From Akkermansiaceae bacterium UBA5020 (lineage in GTDB: Bacteria > Verrucomicrobiota > Verrucomicrobiia > Verrucomicrobiales > DEV007): a stretch of 36,146 bases of DNA. This document shows, piece by piece, positions 8,670-17,319 of this stretch (positions within the stretch are counted from its first letter, which is position 1; each line of letters starts with the position of its first letter). The stretch covers positions 1,427 to 37,572 of the forward strand of contig DGXY01000075.1 of assembly GCA_002396885.1 (NCBI GenBank), written 5' to 3'. Under the pieces are notes generated by a model, which saw nothing but the letters and a program-made list of their open reading frames with translations, did no database searches and was not told the DNA's origin. Position numbers and translations under genes: made by a program.

Positions 8670-9557
8670 ATGGGAGACGAAGCCGATCCAAACCTCTACT
8701 TCAGCACTCCAGGCCCTTGGAATGTGAACGCCACACGTCCCGTCCATTCGTCGCTGGGACAGATCGTGTATGCAGGCACGAAGTGGGGCAGCCAGGCCAC
8801 CTACGCCCACGCACCGCCACCGAAATTCATGCGCCCCACACCGCATTTTTTGCTCGTGCTCACCCTGGAAGGCAAAGCCAGCTACATGGACGAAACGGGC
8901 CTGCGTTGCACGCTCCAACCCGGCTCCCTCATCTGGGCCGCCCCTGGCGTGAATCAAAGCTACGGACCCAAACGCGGCGAGCGCTGGAGCGAGCTGTTTC
9001 TTTGGTTTCGCGGTCCCCTCTTCGATGCCTGGCAAGGCGGTGGGTTTCCCGGTGCACGCAGCCGCCACCTTGAACTCAACCCGCTCAACTACTGGACGGA
9101 TCGCCTGCGCCGCATCATCGAGCCCTCTCCCGAAGCCCCTGTGGAGTCCGACCTCGCGCGGATCTGTCAATTCCAACAATGGTTGGCCGACGCGCTCCAG
9201 TTTGAAGACAAGCGCACCCAAACCACCGAAACACTGCAATGGCGCGAGAGAGCGGAGCAGAAGCTGCGCACCGGTCGCCTCACCGATCCCTCGTTGGAAG
9301 AGATCGCTCGCTCGATGGGCATGTCCTACAGCGCCTTTCGCAAACGCTTTGTGCAAATGACCGGCAAAAGCCCCGGCGAGTATCGCGCCGACGAAATCGT
9401 CCTCCGCGCCTGCTCCCAGCTTCTCGAAACCAGCCACAAACTCGCCGCCATCGCCGCCGACCTCGGCTTCCATGACGCCTTCCATCTCTCGAAGCGTTTC
9501 AAACAAGTCGTCGGCATGTCCCCGCAGGATTTCCGAAGGCAGAACCGGGGGAGGTGA
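8670..9557 (+). CDS. AraC-family transcription regulator with cupin-like sensor domain
   Basis: This 295-residue protein has an N-terminal AraC-binding-type cupin of about 150 residues (HFLLVLTLEGKASYMDE, LQPGSLIWAAPGVNQSYG). A linker follows, then a C-terminal double helix-turn-helix of 100 residues (LEEIARSMGMSYSAFRKRF, then FHDAFHLSKRFKQVVGMSPQDF). Such cupins usually bind a sugar or other small ligand. It is divergent from the DUF1592 gene and is the natural candidate to control the DUF1592-DUF1552 pair. The equivalent place beside the second DUF1592 gene has no regulator, so this one might act on both if its operator is conserved. Confidence 0.9.
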   Translation: MGDEADPNLYFSTPGPWNVNATRPVHSSLGQIVYAGTKWGSQATYAHAPPPKFMRPTPHFLLVLTLEGKASYMDETGLRCTLQPGSLIWAAPGVNQSYGPKRGERWSELFLWFRGPLFDAWQGGGFPGARSRHLELNPLNYWTDRLRRIIEPSPEAPVESDLARICQFQQWLADALQFEDKRTQTTETLQWRERAEQKLRTGRLTDPSLEEIARSMGMSYSAFRKRFVQMTGKSPGEYRADEIVLRACSQLLETSHKLAAIAADLGFHDAFHLSKRFKQVVGMSPQDFRRQNRGR

Positions 9558-9740
9558 TAACAAAAATTCGACTCCCGCCGCCAAACGATTAGTCAGCGTG
9601 GTCAGCATAAGCGCGATGAACAATGCGAGTGTGTTTCATGGTCAATGCGCCAACGAAAGCGTTTCGCCGCGTTCGTGGTTCCATATCATTCCACCAGCGC
9701 CCCCGACGGTCACATTTTTGTCGGAGTTATTCGCGAGGGC

Positions 9741-12700
9741 TCACGGCACCACGCGCACGCTCAACGAGGTGACCGTGATACCGGCGGCTGACGTAAAGAT
9801 GAAGTCGTTGGTGCCGCGCTTGAGTGCTGACTTCAGAGCGGCAGAGGAAAGCGTGAGGGTGAAGCCCGCTTTGACGCGTGTGGATTTCAGTTCTTGGAGC
9901 GCTTGACCGTTGAGGGTGATGGCAGGTGCTGCGGTCTCGCCTTCGCTTTTGAAAAGGATCTCCAGGCTGGCTTCCTTGGCCTTCGCGGGATCATCGGCGA
10001 TGACCAGATGCACGGTGGCGGGAGTGCCGGGCTTCAATGCCAGCGGCAGCGGCCCGCCGCTCTTGGTCAGGTCTTTGTCGCCGCCGGATTCGAGGAAATA
10101 CTCCTTCGGCAATCGCGCCAGCAGCGCACGGTCGGCGAACTCGTCTAGCAGCGGCATCTCATCGCGGATGTAGAAGTTGAAGAAGTAGAGCCCGTCTGCG
10201 CCTTTCTCCCAGAGCGTGGCGATGGCGGCCCGCAATGTTTCGGGGCTGCCGTAACGAGGAACGTTGTTCCGGTTCTGTCGCTCCATCGATCCATAGACGG
10301 GAACGCCATGCCGGTGTGCGAGGTCAACCCACCGCTCCAGCGGGCACGAGGAAAAACTCGTGCCGGGACCGGCGATAACGGCGTCCAGCCAACCCGCCTT
10401 CAGCCAGGCCTCCACGTCCAGACCAACGGAGCGCGCCTGCTCCGGCGTCACGGGCACACGGGCCAACAGCCGCAGGGGATGCCCGCACCGTTTGCCTGCT
10501 TCATCGAGAACGGCCCGCGCATCGCGAACGAAGGCCGTCATGATTGCCACATTCACCTCCCCCTCGCGGAAGAGGTCGGGATAGCGCAGCCAGTCGAGTT
10601 CGACGCCGTCCAGATCATAGCGACGGCAGGCTTCGCGCAGCGCTTCGAGGTAATACGTCCGCACTTCGGCGCGCGAGTAGTCGAAGGCCACGGATGAAGT
10701 GCTGATGGCAGGCCGCTTGCTGGTCTTGCCTTCGAACCATGGGAGGAACTCGGCCTCCCATTCCTTGTCCGTTGGCGGCTTGAGAAACAGATGCCGCTGC
10801 GACCTGTGGAAGTCAGACCACAGGTGCGCCCAGTTGAACCACGCATGATGGATGTCATTCATGCGCATCGAGAAGAAGAAGGTGCGGCCATCGCGCTTCC
10901 AAAACTGAAGGATCGGCTGGAGCGGATCATCCCCGAGCGCGGCGATGTGATCGCGCTTCAGTTCCCAGATAGGCAGACCGAAGTTGCCGCAATAGGAAAG
11001 GCCCTGCGTTTTGGTTTTGGCCAGCGGCCCGATGCGCGGCGCAAGTGCATCGGCGAGCGAGTGGATCGTCGGGAGCGGCAGGTATTCGCCCGCAGGCACC
11101 CAAAGACCGTCGGCATGATGCTCCGGGTAAGCAGGCCACTTCAGGTCATCGCTGTCATTGTTGAACAGAATGCGCGGCAGGCCGCGACTTTCGAGCGTCG
11201 CGACTGGGCTTGCTTCCGCAGCTACGGACAGGCTGGCGACTGGGATCACCGCCAGCTCGTTCGCGGCATGGCTCTTGTTCGTGTAGCCGACATAGAGCTT
11301 CCCATCGTGCTCGATGGCATAGGGATAACTGAAGTCGGCGCGTTCACTGGAGACGCCGGGGCCTCCGGGGAAGATGGAGCGCCGGATGACGAAGACTTTG
11401 CTGAAGACGGATTCGCCAGGCTTGCTGACAGCGATGGTCAATGGAGAGCGCTTGCCACCGGTGTCGGCGGTGGTGGTGCAGACGAGGTAGCGCTGACCGG
11501 TGCTGAGAGTGCCCGCGTAGGGCTTACTGGTCGCCATCGGCAGGTTCGAGGGCAGCGGCGTGCTCCACGTGCGGCCAAAATCGTCGCTGGTGGCGATGAG
11601 CGCGAGCGCCTTGCTGCCGTAGCGCGAGATGTTGGTGATGTGCCTGCCTTTCACGATCACGGTGGACTCGCCCCAGACGCTTCGCAGCCGACGATCGAGA
11701 GGCAGAACGACGAGATCCCACTTCGTGAAGTCGTCGCCATGACTGATCGCCACGGCAGGCGGATCGCCGCTGAAATCATACCCCTTCGCGACGCGGGCAC
11801 CGGACATGATCCAGTTTCCATCGTACATCTTCTGCGGCTCCTGCATCGGCCAGAATCCATCGTTGAGAACCGTCCCCTTTGCCTGCCACTGGCCGGTCGT
11901 TTCATCGAGCAAATAGGCGCGAGTGTGTGTGCGCTGGAAGTGATCGTAGAACGCGCCCATGAAGGCCCAGAGATTGCCGCCGTGCGAGAGAAAGACGCCG
12001 TGGCTGACGCCGAGATTGCCCTCCCCATGATCCATCACCACCGGCGCACCCCAGGTCTTGCCACCGTCGTCGCTCACGCGCACATGCGCCTCCTCGGTCG
12101 GCGTGTTTTCATCGCCCTTGTTGAAGCCGTAAGACGCGTAGAGCCGCCCTTTGTGCCACGCGAGCCCGACGCCGAGTGTCCACTTCGCGCCGTCGGTATC
12201 CGGAGCCTGTTTCTTGATGACATGAAACTCCACGCCCTCGAGCACGGGCAGCTCCGCCGCCTTCAGCAGCCGCACGCTCTCGTCCCACACCGGCGTATCT
12301 GACTCCAACGGCTTGGGCAGTTCATGCGTGGCGGTGACGGGCTTGTAGCTCGCGGCGACTTCCTCCGCGGAAAGCACCCGCGGCTCGAACCGCGCCTCGT
12401 CCACCGCGCCGGAAAACGTCTGCTGCAAAACGCCCGCATCCACGATACCGCCGAGCGTGATAGGTGCCTGCGTGGCGGGGACAGGCTTCTTCAACACCAC
12501 TTCGCCCGCCGCTTTCCCATTCAAGAAAAGAGCCGCCTTGCCCGCGCTGACGGTTAGCGTCGCCAGATGCCAATGCCCCGCTTGCAGCGCTTCCTCGCTC
12601 GTGATCGTCGCCCAGCCCCCCTGCTGCACATACGCCTTCAGCCTACCATCCGGCTCCACCGTTAGCGACCACTGCCTCTCATTCAGCGAGTAACGATTCT

Positions 12701-12977
12701 TTCCCGCGATGACCTGCTGTCCGGCGCTGAGCGCATACGGATTGAACCACACGGAGAAGGTGAAGCCCTCGCCGCCATTCAGCGCCGCCGAGTCCTTCAG
12801 TTCGATGACCGACACTCCATCGAGCACGAGTGCTTCCCCGTGCGCTCCGCTCGCCACCTTCGCCTCACCGACGACCTTGATGGGCGCATCCACCGCATCG
12901 AGCGGCCAGGTTTCCCCCATGCAGGCGAGTGTGGAAGCGAGTAGGAAGGCGCAAGGGACGAGAGGGAATCGGATCAT
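9741..12977 (-). CDS. Large secreted LamG / sialidase-like propeller / TIM-barrel glycosidase-like protein
   Basis: The protein has 1078 residues from MIRFPLVPCAF; the signal peptide ends near residue 20. An upstream in-frame start at 13115 lacks a signal and was rejected. Residues 22-212 form a LamG-type concanavalin-like domain (GFTFSVWFNPYA, AGHWHLATLTV, FSGAVDEARF). Residues 243-585 form a sialidase-like propeller with Asp-box motifs (SDDGGKTWG, SDDFGRTWS), homologous to the C-terminal third of the protein at 28909-31770. Residues 598-965 look like a (beta/alpha)8 barrel of the GHL10 type; RYDLDGVELDWLRYP near 787-800 supplies acidic residues at the usual catalytic strand end. Residues 966-1078 form a small beta-sandwich. 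It probably acts outside the cytoplasm on a complex glycan. The combination of two putative glycosidase folds is unusual. Confidence 0.85.
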   Translation of the reverse strand: MIRFPLVPCAFLLASTLACMGETWPLDAVDAPIKVVGEAKVASGAHGEALVLDGVSVIELKDSAALNGGEGFTFSVWFNPYALSAGQQVIAGKNRYSLNERQWSLTVEPDGRLKAYVQQGGWATITSEEALQAGHWHLATLTVSAGKAALFLNGKAAGEVVLKKPVPATQAPITLGGIVDAGVLQQTFSGAVDEARFEPRVLSAEEVAASYKPVTATHELPKPLESDTPVWDESVRLLKAAELPVLEGVEFHVIKKQAPDTDGAKWTLGVGLAWHKGRLYASYGFNKGDENTPTEEAHVRVSDDGGKTWGAPVVMDHGEGNLGVSHGVFLSHGGNLWAFMGAFYDHFQRTHTRAYLLDETTGQWQAKGTVLNDGFWPMQEPQKMYDGNWIMSGARVAKGYDFSGDPPAVAISHGDDFTKWDLVVLPLDRRLRSVWGESTVIVKGRHITNISRYGSKALALIATSDDFGRTWSTPLPSNLPMATSKPYAGTLSTGQRYLVCTTTADTGGKRSPLTIAVSKPGESVFSKVFVIRRSIFPGGPGVSSERADFSYPYAIEHDGKLYVGYTNKSHAANELAVIPVASLSVAAEASPVATLESRGLPRILFNNDSDDLKWPAYPEHHADGLWVPAGEYLPLPTIHSLADALAPRIGPLAKTKTQGLSYCGNFGLPIWELKRDHIAALGDDPLQPILQFWKRDGRTFFFSMRMNDIHHAWFNWAHLWSDFHRSQRHLFLKPPTDKEWEAEFLPWFEGKTSKRPAISTSSVAFDYSRAEVRTYYLEALREACRRYDLDGVELDWLRYPDLFREGEVNVAIMTAFVRDARAVLDEAGKRCGHPLRLLARVPVTPEQARSVGLDVEAWLKAGWLDAVIAGPGTSFSSCPLERWVDLAHRHGVPVYGSMERQNRNNVPRYGSPETLRAAIATLWEKGADGLYFFNFYIRDEMPLLDEFADRALLARLPKEYFLESGGDKDLTKSGGPLPLALKPGTPATVHLVIADDPAKAKEASLEILFKSEGETAAPAITLNGQALQELKSTRVKAGFTLTLSSAALKSALKRGTNDFIFTSAAGITVTSLSVRVVP

Positions 12978-13083
12978 GGGGCGGAAAGGGTTGGTAGAAC
13001 ACCGGCGATGAAAAAGAGCCAATGTTCGACTTCGCATAAACACCCATTCTCCCACGCCCCTTTCCCCAGGAAAAGACAATGCG

Positions 13084-13105
13084 CAGCAAACCTTCGTGTT
13101 TGCTG
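13084..13105 (-). terminator. Possible hairpin terminator after the second DUF1552-DUF1592 unit
   Basis: CAGCAAAC at 13084-13091 pairs exactly with GTTTGCTG at 13098-13105 around a 6-base loop. Read on the minus strand it follows the small ORF at 13149 and is followed, after a few bases, by a broken T-rich stretch. It may end the upstream unit before the LamG gene starts at 12977. The T-tract is poor. Confidence 0.4.
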
Positions 13106-13148
13106 GAATCGGCACAGCCTAGTGCCTGATTTCACATAGCCGGATGCC

Positions 13149-13358
13149 TCAGCGTCCCAGCACATGCATCAGCTCATCAATCTTGACGAGCACGTTCTGC
13201 ATCTGGTTCTGGTCGTAGCCACCAGCGGCACCTTGGCAGAGCGTGCTCACGCCCTTGTTGTTGTTGCTGGTTTGGGCCAAGGCATTGGCATTGGCGAGGC
13301 CGGGCTGTGTCGCTCGCGGCTGAATGTCGGCGTTGAACGAGGTGAGCTGGCTGCCCAT
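13149..13358 (-). CDS. Small hypothetical protein or gene remnant
   Basis: This is a 69-residue ORF whose ATG lies 7 bases after the stop of the DUF1592 gene on the same strand. Codons favour G or C at the third position as in its neighbours. It has no signal peptide or membrane segment. It is rich in Asn, Gln and Ala (GLANANALAQTSNNNKG) and ends in an amphipathic helix (NVLVKIDELMHVLGR). I do not recognise the family. It could be a genuine coupled small gene or the C-terminal relic of a longer one. Confidence 0.4.
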   Translation of the reverse strand: MGSQLTSFNADIQPRATQPGLANANALAQTSNNNKGVSTLCQGAAGGYDQNQMQNVLVKIDELMHVLGR

Positions 13359-13365
13359 CTCGACG

Positions 13366-15264
13366 CTAGAGGCGTGAGCGGAACGGCACGCTCTTCACCA
13401 GCGCGATGAGGAGCGGCTCGCTCCGGTAATCGCTGTCGCGCAGCACTTTTTCCAGCCGCAACAAGGTGGGCTGGTCGTGCAGTTCCACGCTGCGACCGGT
13501 GGCGTAGCCGAGCAGCCGCGTGCAGAGCGAGCGGACGAAGAGCGCCTTGTCCTCCAGCAGCAGGCGGCGGAACTCGGCAGGTGTGGCGAAGTTGCGTCCT
13601 CCGGTCATCGTGCCGGCGGCATCAATGGGCTTGCCGTTGTCGCTGTCGCGCCACTTGCCGATGATATCGAAGTTCTCCAGCGCGAAGCCCGGTGGATCGA
13701 GCCGGGCGTGGCAACCTGCACACACGGCCTTGTTGCGATGCGCCTCCAGCCGCTGGCGCACAGTGGTCGCCATGACTGCCTTTTTGTCCTCCGGCAGCAG
13801 GCCCACATTTGGCGGCGGTGGAGGTGGCGGCGTGCCGAGCAGCTGCTCCAGAATCCACTTCCCGCGCAGCACCGGGCTCGTGCGCTGCGGATACGAGGTG
13901 TAGGCCAGGATGGCCGCCATGCTGGTGATGCCTCCGCGCCGGTTGTTGGGCAGATTTACCTGCCGCATGTCCTTGCCCTGCACGCCGGGCACCTCATACA
14001 CCTTCGCCAGCCGTTCATTAAGAAAGGTGTAGTCACTGTCCAGAAAGTCGAGCACGCGGCCGTTCTTGCGCAGCAACTGATCGGAGAAGGCGAAGATCTC
14101 GTCATACATCGCCTGGCGCAGCTCGCCATTGAAGTCGGGCGCGTGACGGCGGTCCGGATCCACGCTGTTGAAGACCTCTCCGAAGCGCAGCCACTGGCCT
14201 GCAAAGTCCTTCGTGAAAGCCTGCGCCTTGCCGTCGGCCAGCATGCGGCGCACCTGCGCCTCCAGCACGGCATCGTCTTGCAGCTTGTCCTCACCCGCGA
14301 GCTTCAGCAGCTCATCGTCCGGCATGGATGACCACAGCAGATAAGAAAGACGCGACGCCATCTCGAATGAATCCAACCGACGTGGCTCTTTCGCGTTCGC
14401 GTGCGGTGTGTCTTCGATGAAGAGGAACTTCGGCGTGACCAGCGCGGCCTTGAACATCGTCCTCATGGCCTCGTCCCAGTTCGGCTGGCGCTGCCAGGTC
14501 TGACGGAACACTCCGAGCAGCGCCTGCACATCATCCTCGGTCGGCGGGCGACGATACGCCCTCAGCAGGAAGGGGCGCAGTGCCAGCTCCGCGCCCTTGT
14601 CCGGCGGCAGCTTGTCGCTGGTGACCGGCGCAAGCAAACGTGTGCGCAGCTCCCGGCGTTCCCACACTTCCTTGATCGCGGCGCCTGCGGCATCGAGATA
14701 TTTTTCGATCAGCAGCGGTGACAGCATGAGCGTATCCGCGCTGTTCGCAAAGCCTTCGCCACCCGCGCCATCCGCAGGAAACCCATCGCCCGGACGCTTC
14801 GCAATGCCAAGGAGATCGCGCAGGGTGTTGCCATACTCCTCCCGGTTCAGGCGGCGCGTCCTCGCGGGGCCTGGCTGTGTGGCGGGCATGGTCAGCACCG
14901 CCTCTTCATTGCGCTGAATCCACCGCAACATCGTGTCGCGCTGCGCGGGATCGAGCGGCGGCTTGGGCTTCGGCGGCATGGTGCCCGCACGCAGTTGTTC
15001 GCGCACCTTGCCCCACAGGCGGATGTCATGCCGCAGCGAACCTGGCTTGAGCAGCAGATCGAAGTCCACATCACCCTTCTTCATCTCGGCATCATGGCAA
15101 TCCATGCAGCGGTCCTGCAGCACGGGCAGCAGTTCCTTGTCAAAGGCCAGGCTGGCCTCGTCCGCCGAGGTGGCCGCAGCGGCGGAGGTCGAAAGCAGCG
15201 CCAGCAGGCCAGCACCCGCCAGCAGTTGAAGAGTAAATCGTTGAAAATGGAAATTGGCTTTCAT
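13366..15264 (-). CDS. Secreted DUF1592/DUF1588/DUF1587/DUF1585 cytochrome c-like protein (second copy)
   Basis: The protein has 632 residues with a signal peptide ending near TSAAAAT. CMDCH at 53-57 is the first haem-type motif. Then come DUF1587 (RRLNREEYGNTLRDLLGI), DUF1595, DUF1592 (EMASRLSYLLWSSMPDDELL), DUF1588 (SYPQRTSPVLRGKWILEQLL) and a second CxxCH (CAGCH in VCAGCHARLDPPGFALENFD). The end is DUF1585 (LLGYATGRSVELHDQ). It is about 200 residues shorter than the copy at 6071-8590, mainly because that copy has an extra domain after DUF1587. It lies downstream of a DUF1552 gene on the same strand with a 165-base gap. Confidence 0.88.
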   Translation of the reverse strand: MKANFHFQRFTLQLLAGAGLLALLSTSAAAATSADEASLAFDKELLPVLQDRCMDCHDAEMKKGDVDFDLLLKPGSLRHDIRLWGKVREQLRAGTMPPKPKPPLDPAQRDTMLRWIQRNEEAVLTMPATQPGPARTRRLNREEYGNTLRDLLGIAKRPGDGFPADGAGGEGFANSADTLMLSPLLIEKYLDAAGAAIKEVWERRELRTRLLAPVTSDKLPPDKGAELALRPFLLRAYRRPPTEDDVQALLGVFRQTWQRQPNWDEAMRTMFKAALVTPKFLFIEDTPHANAKEPRRLDSFEMASRLSYLLWSSMPDDELLKLAGEDKLQDDAVLEAQVRRMLADGKAQAFTKDFAGQWLRFGEVFNSVDPDRRHAPDFNGELRQAMYDEIFAFSDQLLRKNGRVLDFLDSDYTFLNERLAKVYEVPGVQGKDMRQVNLPNNRRGGITSMAAILAYTSYPQRTSPVLRGKWILEQLLGTPPPPPPPNVGLLPEDKKAVMATTVRQRLEAHRNKAVCAGCHARLDPPGFALENFDIIGKWRDSDNGKPIDAAGTMTGGRNFATPAEFRRLLLEDKALFVRSLCTRLLGYATGRSVELHDQPTLLRLEKVLRDSDYRSEPLLIALVKSVPFRSRL

Positions 15265-15317
15265 GGATAGACTGTCTCTAAAGGAATGGCGGGAACCACG
15301 CGCTTTGAATGGAATGA

Positions 15318-15422
15318 ATCACCAGTTGCATGGACGGCGGCTTTAGCGATGCGAAGCAGGCGCAGCGCGTGAAGCACCCCAACACGGTGCTCGCCACGCG
15401 TCTGGCGAAGCTGCTGGGTTAG
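15318..15422 (+). pseudogene. Short orphan coding-like fragment, opposite strand
   Basis: A 34-codon stretch ends in TAG at 15420 and reads ITSCMDGGFSDAKQAQRV, continuing KHPNTVLATRLAKLLG. The codons are high-GC and the end looks like a natural helical C-terminus. An in-frame TGA precedes it. It occupies the site where the other DUF1592 locus has its divergent AraC regulator. I take it as a possible gene relic; the parent family is not recognised. Confidence 0.3.
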
Positions 15423-15429
15423 CGATGGA

Positions 15430-16821
15430 TTACACCAGGCCATTCAGAGGCCCGGTGCTGTCGCCGAAGCGCTCCGCTTTCGCGCCGCCGAGTTGCAGCA
15501 TCGAGAGGAACAGATTGCACATCGGCGTGTCCGCGCTGCTGACGAGGTGGCGTCCACCAGCGAGCCCGCCGCCGTGGCCGGCAAGCACGAGCGGCAGGTT
15601 CTTCGGGCTATGGGCGTTGCCGTCTCTCATGCTGGAGCCAAAAAGCAGCAGCGTGTGATCCAGCAGCGTGCCTTCGCCCTCCTTGATGGACTTCATGCGG
15701 TCCACCAGATGCGCGAACTGCTCCACATGCCAAGTGTTGATCTTCTGGTATTCCTCAAGCTTCTCCGCCTTGTTCTCATGATGCGAGCACTCGTGATGGC
15801 CGTGCTTCACGCCATCGAGGAAGGTGAAGTTCTTGCCGCTCACGGCCCAGCCAAACATGAAGGTGCTCACGCGCGTGCTGTCGCTCCAGAAAGCGAGCGT
15901 CATCAGTTCCATCATCAGGCGCGAGTGCTCGGTGTGATCCAGCCGCAGCCAACCGCCGGGGTCCTTTTGCTGCGCCATGGCGGCTTTGATGCGCTGATCG
16001 AGCTGCGTGATCGCATCCTTTGCCAGCGGGTCCAGGTTCTCACCGCTCGCGACACGTGCGATGTCCGCCTTGATGCGCTGCTCCACACTGCGAATGCTCT
16101 CCAGGTATTCGTCCAGACGACGCTGATCATCGCTGCCCACGCGGCCACGCAGAGCTTTCGCATCGGCCAGCACCAGATCGAGCACGCTCTTGTTTTCCAG
16201 GGCCGATGCCTTGCGCTGATCCGCGGTCTCACGGAAGAGGCGGTCGAACACCGAGCGCGGATTGATCTCCGGCGGCAGCGGCGAGGTGGGCGTGCGCCAC
16301 GCGATGTGCGAGCCGTAGAGCATCGTGTAGTTCACATTGAAATCCACGCCCGTCATCACGGGCTCGGTGCCCAACTCGAGCGAAGGAAAACGCGAGAGCC
16401 CGCCCGCCTGCTGCGCGAAGACCTGATCCATGCTTACGCCGCAGCGCAGGTTCTTGCCCGTCGTCTTTTCAATTGTGGTCCCGGTGAGCCAGTTCGCCGT
16501 CTTCGCGTAGTGACCATCACCGCCCTGACAGTTCGCGTGCCCGAGTTGCGTGAGCACATTCACATGCTCGCGATGCCGCTCCAGCGGCTGCAGCAGGGGT
16601 GAGAACTTGAAGCCTGAGCCCTCCCCCTCGGGCGTCCAGCAGTCCTGACGCACACCGTTCGGCATGAAGAGCACGCCGAGACGTGTCGGGAACGCCTTTC
16701 CCTGCGCGGCACGCGCGCTTGGCATCATGGCATCGAGAAACGGCAGCGCGATGGTGGCTCCGAGACCGCGCAGGGCTGCCCGGCGCGACATCGGCTCGCG
16801 GGGGATCGAAATGTGGCTCAT
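15430..16821 (-). CDS. DUF1552 family protein with Tat-type signal (second copy)
   Basis: The protein has 463 residues. The start at MSHISIPREP precedes a twin-arginine signal (SRRAALRGLGATIALPFLDAM). The body is typical of DUF1552: RLGVLFMPNGVRQDCW, FSPLLQPLERHREHVNVL, SMDQVFAQQ, RRLDEYLESIRSVEQRIK and DHTLLLFGSSMRDGNAHS. The protein is exported; its activity is unknown. It is the upstream partner of the DUF1592 gene at 13366-15264, the reverse of the gene order in the 4031-8590 pair. Confidence 0.9.
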   Translation of the reverse strand: MSHISIPREPMSRRAALRGLGATIALPFLDAMMPSARAAQGKAFPTRLGVLFMPNGVRQDCWTPEGEGSGFKFSPLLQPLERHREHVNVLTQLGHANCQGGDGHYAKTANWLTGTTIEKTTGKNLRCGVSMDQVFAQQAGGLSRFPSLELGTEPVMTGVDFNVNYTMLYGSHIAWRTPTSPLPPEINPRSVFDRLFRETADQRKASALENKSVLDLVLADAKALRGRVGSDDQRRLDEYLESIRSVEQRIKADIARVASGENLDPLAKDAITQLDQRIKAAMAQQKDPGGWLRLDHTEHSRLMMELMTLAFWSDSTRVSTFMFGWAVSGKNFTFLDGVKHGHHECSHHENKAEKLEEYQKINTWHVEQFAHLVDRMKSIKEGEGTLLDHTLLLFGSSMRDGNAHSPKNLPLVLAGHGGGLAGGRHLVSSADTPMCNLFLSMLQLGGAKAERFGDSTGPLNGLV

Positions 16822-16850
16822 CAGGTTATGGGGAGGGTAGCTTATCAGGT

Positions 16851-17006
16851 TCAGGAGGGAGTCGAAATCACGTCAGTCCTGCGGAAATCCTTGTGGAAAC
16901 TCCGGCTGCCGGCAAAGCACTCATGCACGCAGGCCATGACTTTTTCGATGACCGCTTTGTCAGATCTACCGAGTTCCGTGTCGGGTTGGGTTGCCATTTC
17001 AGCCAA
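16851..17006 (-). CDS. Possible small leader-like ORF before the DUF1552 gene
   Basis: This frame encodes about 51 residues from a TTG at 17006, preceded by AAGGA at 7-base spacing, or 48 residues from the ATG at 16997. It reads ATQPDTELGRSDKAVIEKV, then a Cys/His-containing stretch (CVHECF), and ends 29 bases before the DUF1552 start on the same strand. There are no recognisable domains. The good ribosome-binding site is the main support. Confidence 0.35.
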   Translation of the reverse strand: MAEMATQPDTELGRSDKAVIEKVMACVHECFAGSRSFHKDFRRTDVISTPS

Positions 17007-17319
17007 GGTATTTTCCTTGATAGATGAAGGTGAAAAAGGTCGGGGTAAAGTTGAACCCCGACCAACGCATGGATCATACGCTGATTCTGTTCCCCGTGCC
17101 GAATGTGATCTATGCGCGATGGTGCATTCGCTACTGCTCGAAAGAGCTACTTGAAAGGGCTAGGGGCGGTATCTGATAGAGCGATGGAGTCATATTTGCC
17201 ATCTGAGCGCGGTTTTTCGGAAACTGCCTCTGATTTGGTTCCAGTGCTCCTGAACGGCATGGCAGCAAGTAGGATAGGAAAGCTACGGCAAGTTTCATAA
17301 TGGAGGACAAAACGGAGAG
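17007..17319. other. Intergenic region with a terminator and no convincing gene
   Basis: This gap of about 310 bases separates the ten-gene operon from the DUF1552 unit. It holds the terminator at 17033-17063. A 50-codon plus-strand frame at 17024-17176 (MKVKKVGVKLNPDQ at its start) is open but runs through the terminator hairpin. Another plus-strand frame at 17112-17300 has no recognisable feature. Base composition looks less GC-rich than in the flanking genes. I call no gene here. Confidence 0.5.
17033..17063 (-). terminator. Intrinsic terminator of the ten-gene operon
   Basis: Read on the minus strand, GGTCGGGGT pairs perfectly with ACCCCGACC (9 bp, 17038-17046 with 17055-17063) around an 8-base loop. 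Five T residues follow at once (17037-17033). It is the next structure downstream of the operon's last gene, whose stop is at 17320. This is the clearest terminator in the window. Confidence 0.8.

Noticed and set aside
9558..9740. Possible hairpin after the LamG/barrel gene
   Set aside because: Only a 5-bp stem (CCGAC/GTCGG) was found, without a T-tract; not enough to call a terminator.
10791..12302. 503-codon plus-strand open frame
   Set aside because: Antisense shadow of the LamG/propeller/barrel gene; Arg/Val/Ala-rich with no domain.
17024..17176. 50-codon plus-strand ORF
   Set aside because: It runs through the minus-strand terminator hairpin, has no well-placed ribosome-binding site, and shows no known feature.
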